Below are positions 63,848 to 64,000 of a DNA stretch of 64,000 nucleotides, one piece after another (within the stretch, counting starts at the first letter, position 1; every line of letters begins with the position of its first letter). Under the pieces are notes generated by a model, which saw nothing but the letters and a program-made list of their open reading frames with translations, had not been told where the DNA came from and searched no databases. Position numbers and translations under genes: made by a program. The DNA lies in NCBI RefSeq assembly GCF_018139565.1, contig NZ_JAGSPK010000001.1:248001-312000 (forward strand), written 5' to 3'. This DNA comes from Cognatundibacterium rivi (GTDB lineage Bacteria > Pseudomonadota > Gammaproteobacteria > Burkholderiales > Burkholderiaceae_D).

Positions 63848-64000
63848 TTATTCCGTTATCTGTGCTTCTAAAGCCGCGACACGTGCTTCCAGCGCTTCGA
63901 GCTTAGTGCGTGTCTTGGCCAGTACTTGTGCCTGTATATCAAATTCTTCCCGGGTGACCAGATCCAGTTTAGAGAAACCCTGAGTCATGATGGCTTTGAC
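63848..64000 (-). CDS. ubiK: Ubiquinone biosynthesis accessory factor UbiK, C-terminal part
   Basis: The last 50 codons are inside the window and read QGFSKLDLVTREEFDIQAQV then KLEALEARVAALEAQITE. This is the BMFP/YqiC coiled-coil signature of UbiK, which binds UbiJ and lipids in aerobic ubiquinone synthesis. The start lies beyond the right edge. The stop is 15 bp before comM, a common neighbour in this group. Confidence 0.93.
   Translation of the reverse strand, partial: VKAIMTQGFSKLDLVTREEFDIQAQVLAKTRTKLEALEARVAALEAQITE

Noticed and set aside
45000..64000. Defence system or prophage in the right third
   Set aside because: I looked for restriction, toxin-antitoxin, retron, integrase and phage genes; the genes there are ordinary core, transport and envelope genes.

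Overview
The window looks like the replication-origin-proximal part of a betaproteobacterial chromosome, most likely from the family Oxalobacteraceae (the Herminiimonas / Undibacterium / Janthinobacterium group). The reasons are the gyrB-dnaN-dnaA / rpmH-rnpA-yidD-yidC-mnmE order, the families DUF3567, DUF1840 and DUF4390 that are typical of Burkholderiales, the rsmB-DUF4390-ntrY-ntrX arrangement, and Burkholderiales-type porins. The genus is an inference; no 16S or tRNA gene lies in the window.

Layout. 0-6 kb: a partial RhuM-family gene, then gyrB, dnaN and dnaA on the minus strand. 5.8-6.3 kb: the dnaA-rpmH gap with one perfect DnaA box. 6.3-10.5 kb: rpmH, rnpA, yidD, yidC and mnmE on the plus strand. 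10.6-15 kb: a DsbA-like protein, a degenerate metallo-beta-lactamase-fold protein with a divergent LysR regulator, and a class II glutamine amidotransferase coupled to a second LysR regulator. 15-20 kb: a BMP-type nucleoside ABC importer. 20-22.7 kb: glycerate 2-kinase and a class C beta-lactamase-like serine hydrolase. 22.7-28.5 kb: a lipoprotein phosphoesterase, a TonB-dependent receptor behind a Pho-box-like array, a porin, and a small phosphate-binding-protein-like gene, which together may be a phosphate-starvation island. 28.9-31.5 kb: a chemoreceptor and a ClpP-family protease.

31.5-43.4 kb is a purine catabolism region. Urate is taken to glyoxylate plus urea by PuuD, UraH, UraD, PuuE, Alc and AllA. 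A divergent GntR regulator controls it, with two identical palindromic operators in the uraH/gntR gap. A porin lies downstream, then adenine deaminase and XdhC. The nucleoside importer and glycerate kinase further left fit the same theme (uptake of purines, use of glyoxylate-derived glycerate). xdhAB, urease and glyoxylate carboligase are not in the window.

43.5-64 kb is mostly core genome: DUF3567, a CobW-like remnant, ntrX/ntrY, DUF4390, rsmB, LysE, an alpha/beta hydrolase, small lipoproteins, a DMT transporter, a GNAT acetyltransferase, an M20 carboxypeptidase, an orphan sensor kinase, a DUF1800/DUF1501 secreted pair, DUF2076, the ComM-like ATPase and the end of ubiK.

The most unusual content is non-coding. 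A tandem pair of near-identical small RNA genes at 33.1-33.4 kb each carries two CCUCC (anti-Shine-Dalgarno) motifs, one in a predicted hairpin loop, its own promoter-like sequence and a Rho-independent terminator. There are three families of dispersed or inverted repeats: a 49-bp element at 30.8 and 41.4 kb, a 101-110-bp element with terminal inverted repeats at 36.3 and 36.85 kb, and a 210-bp element at 54.5 kb that supplies the 3' end of a peptidase gene. All calls come from reading the sequence; no homology search or folding program was run.
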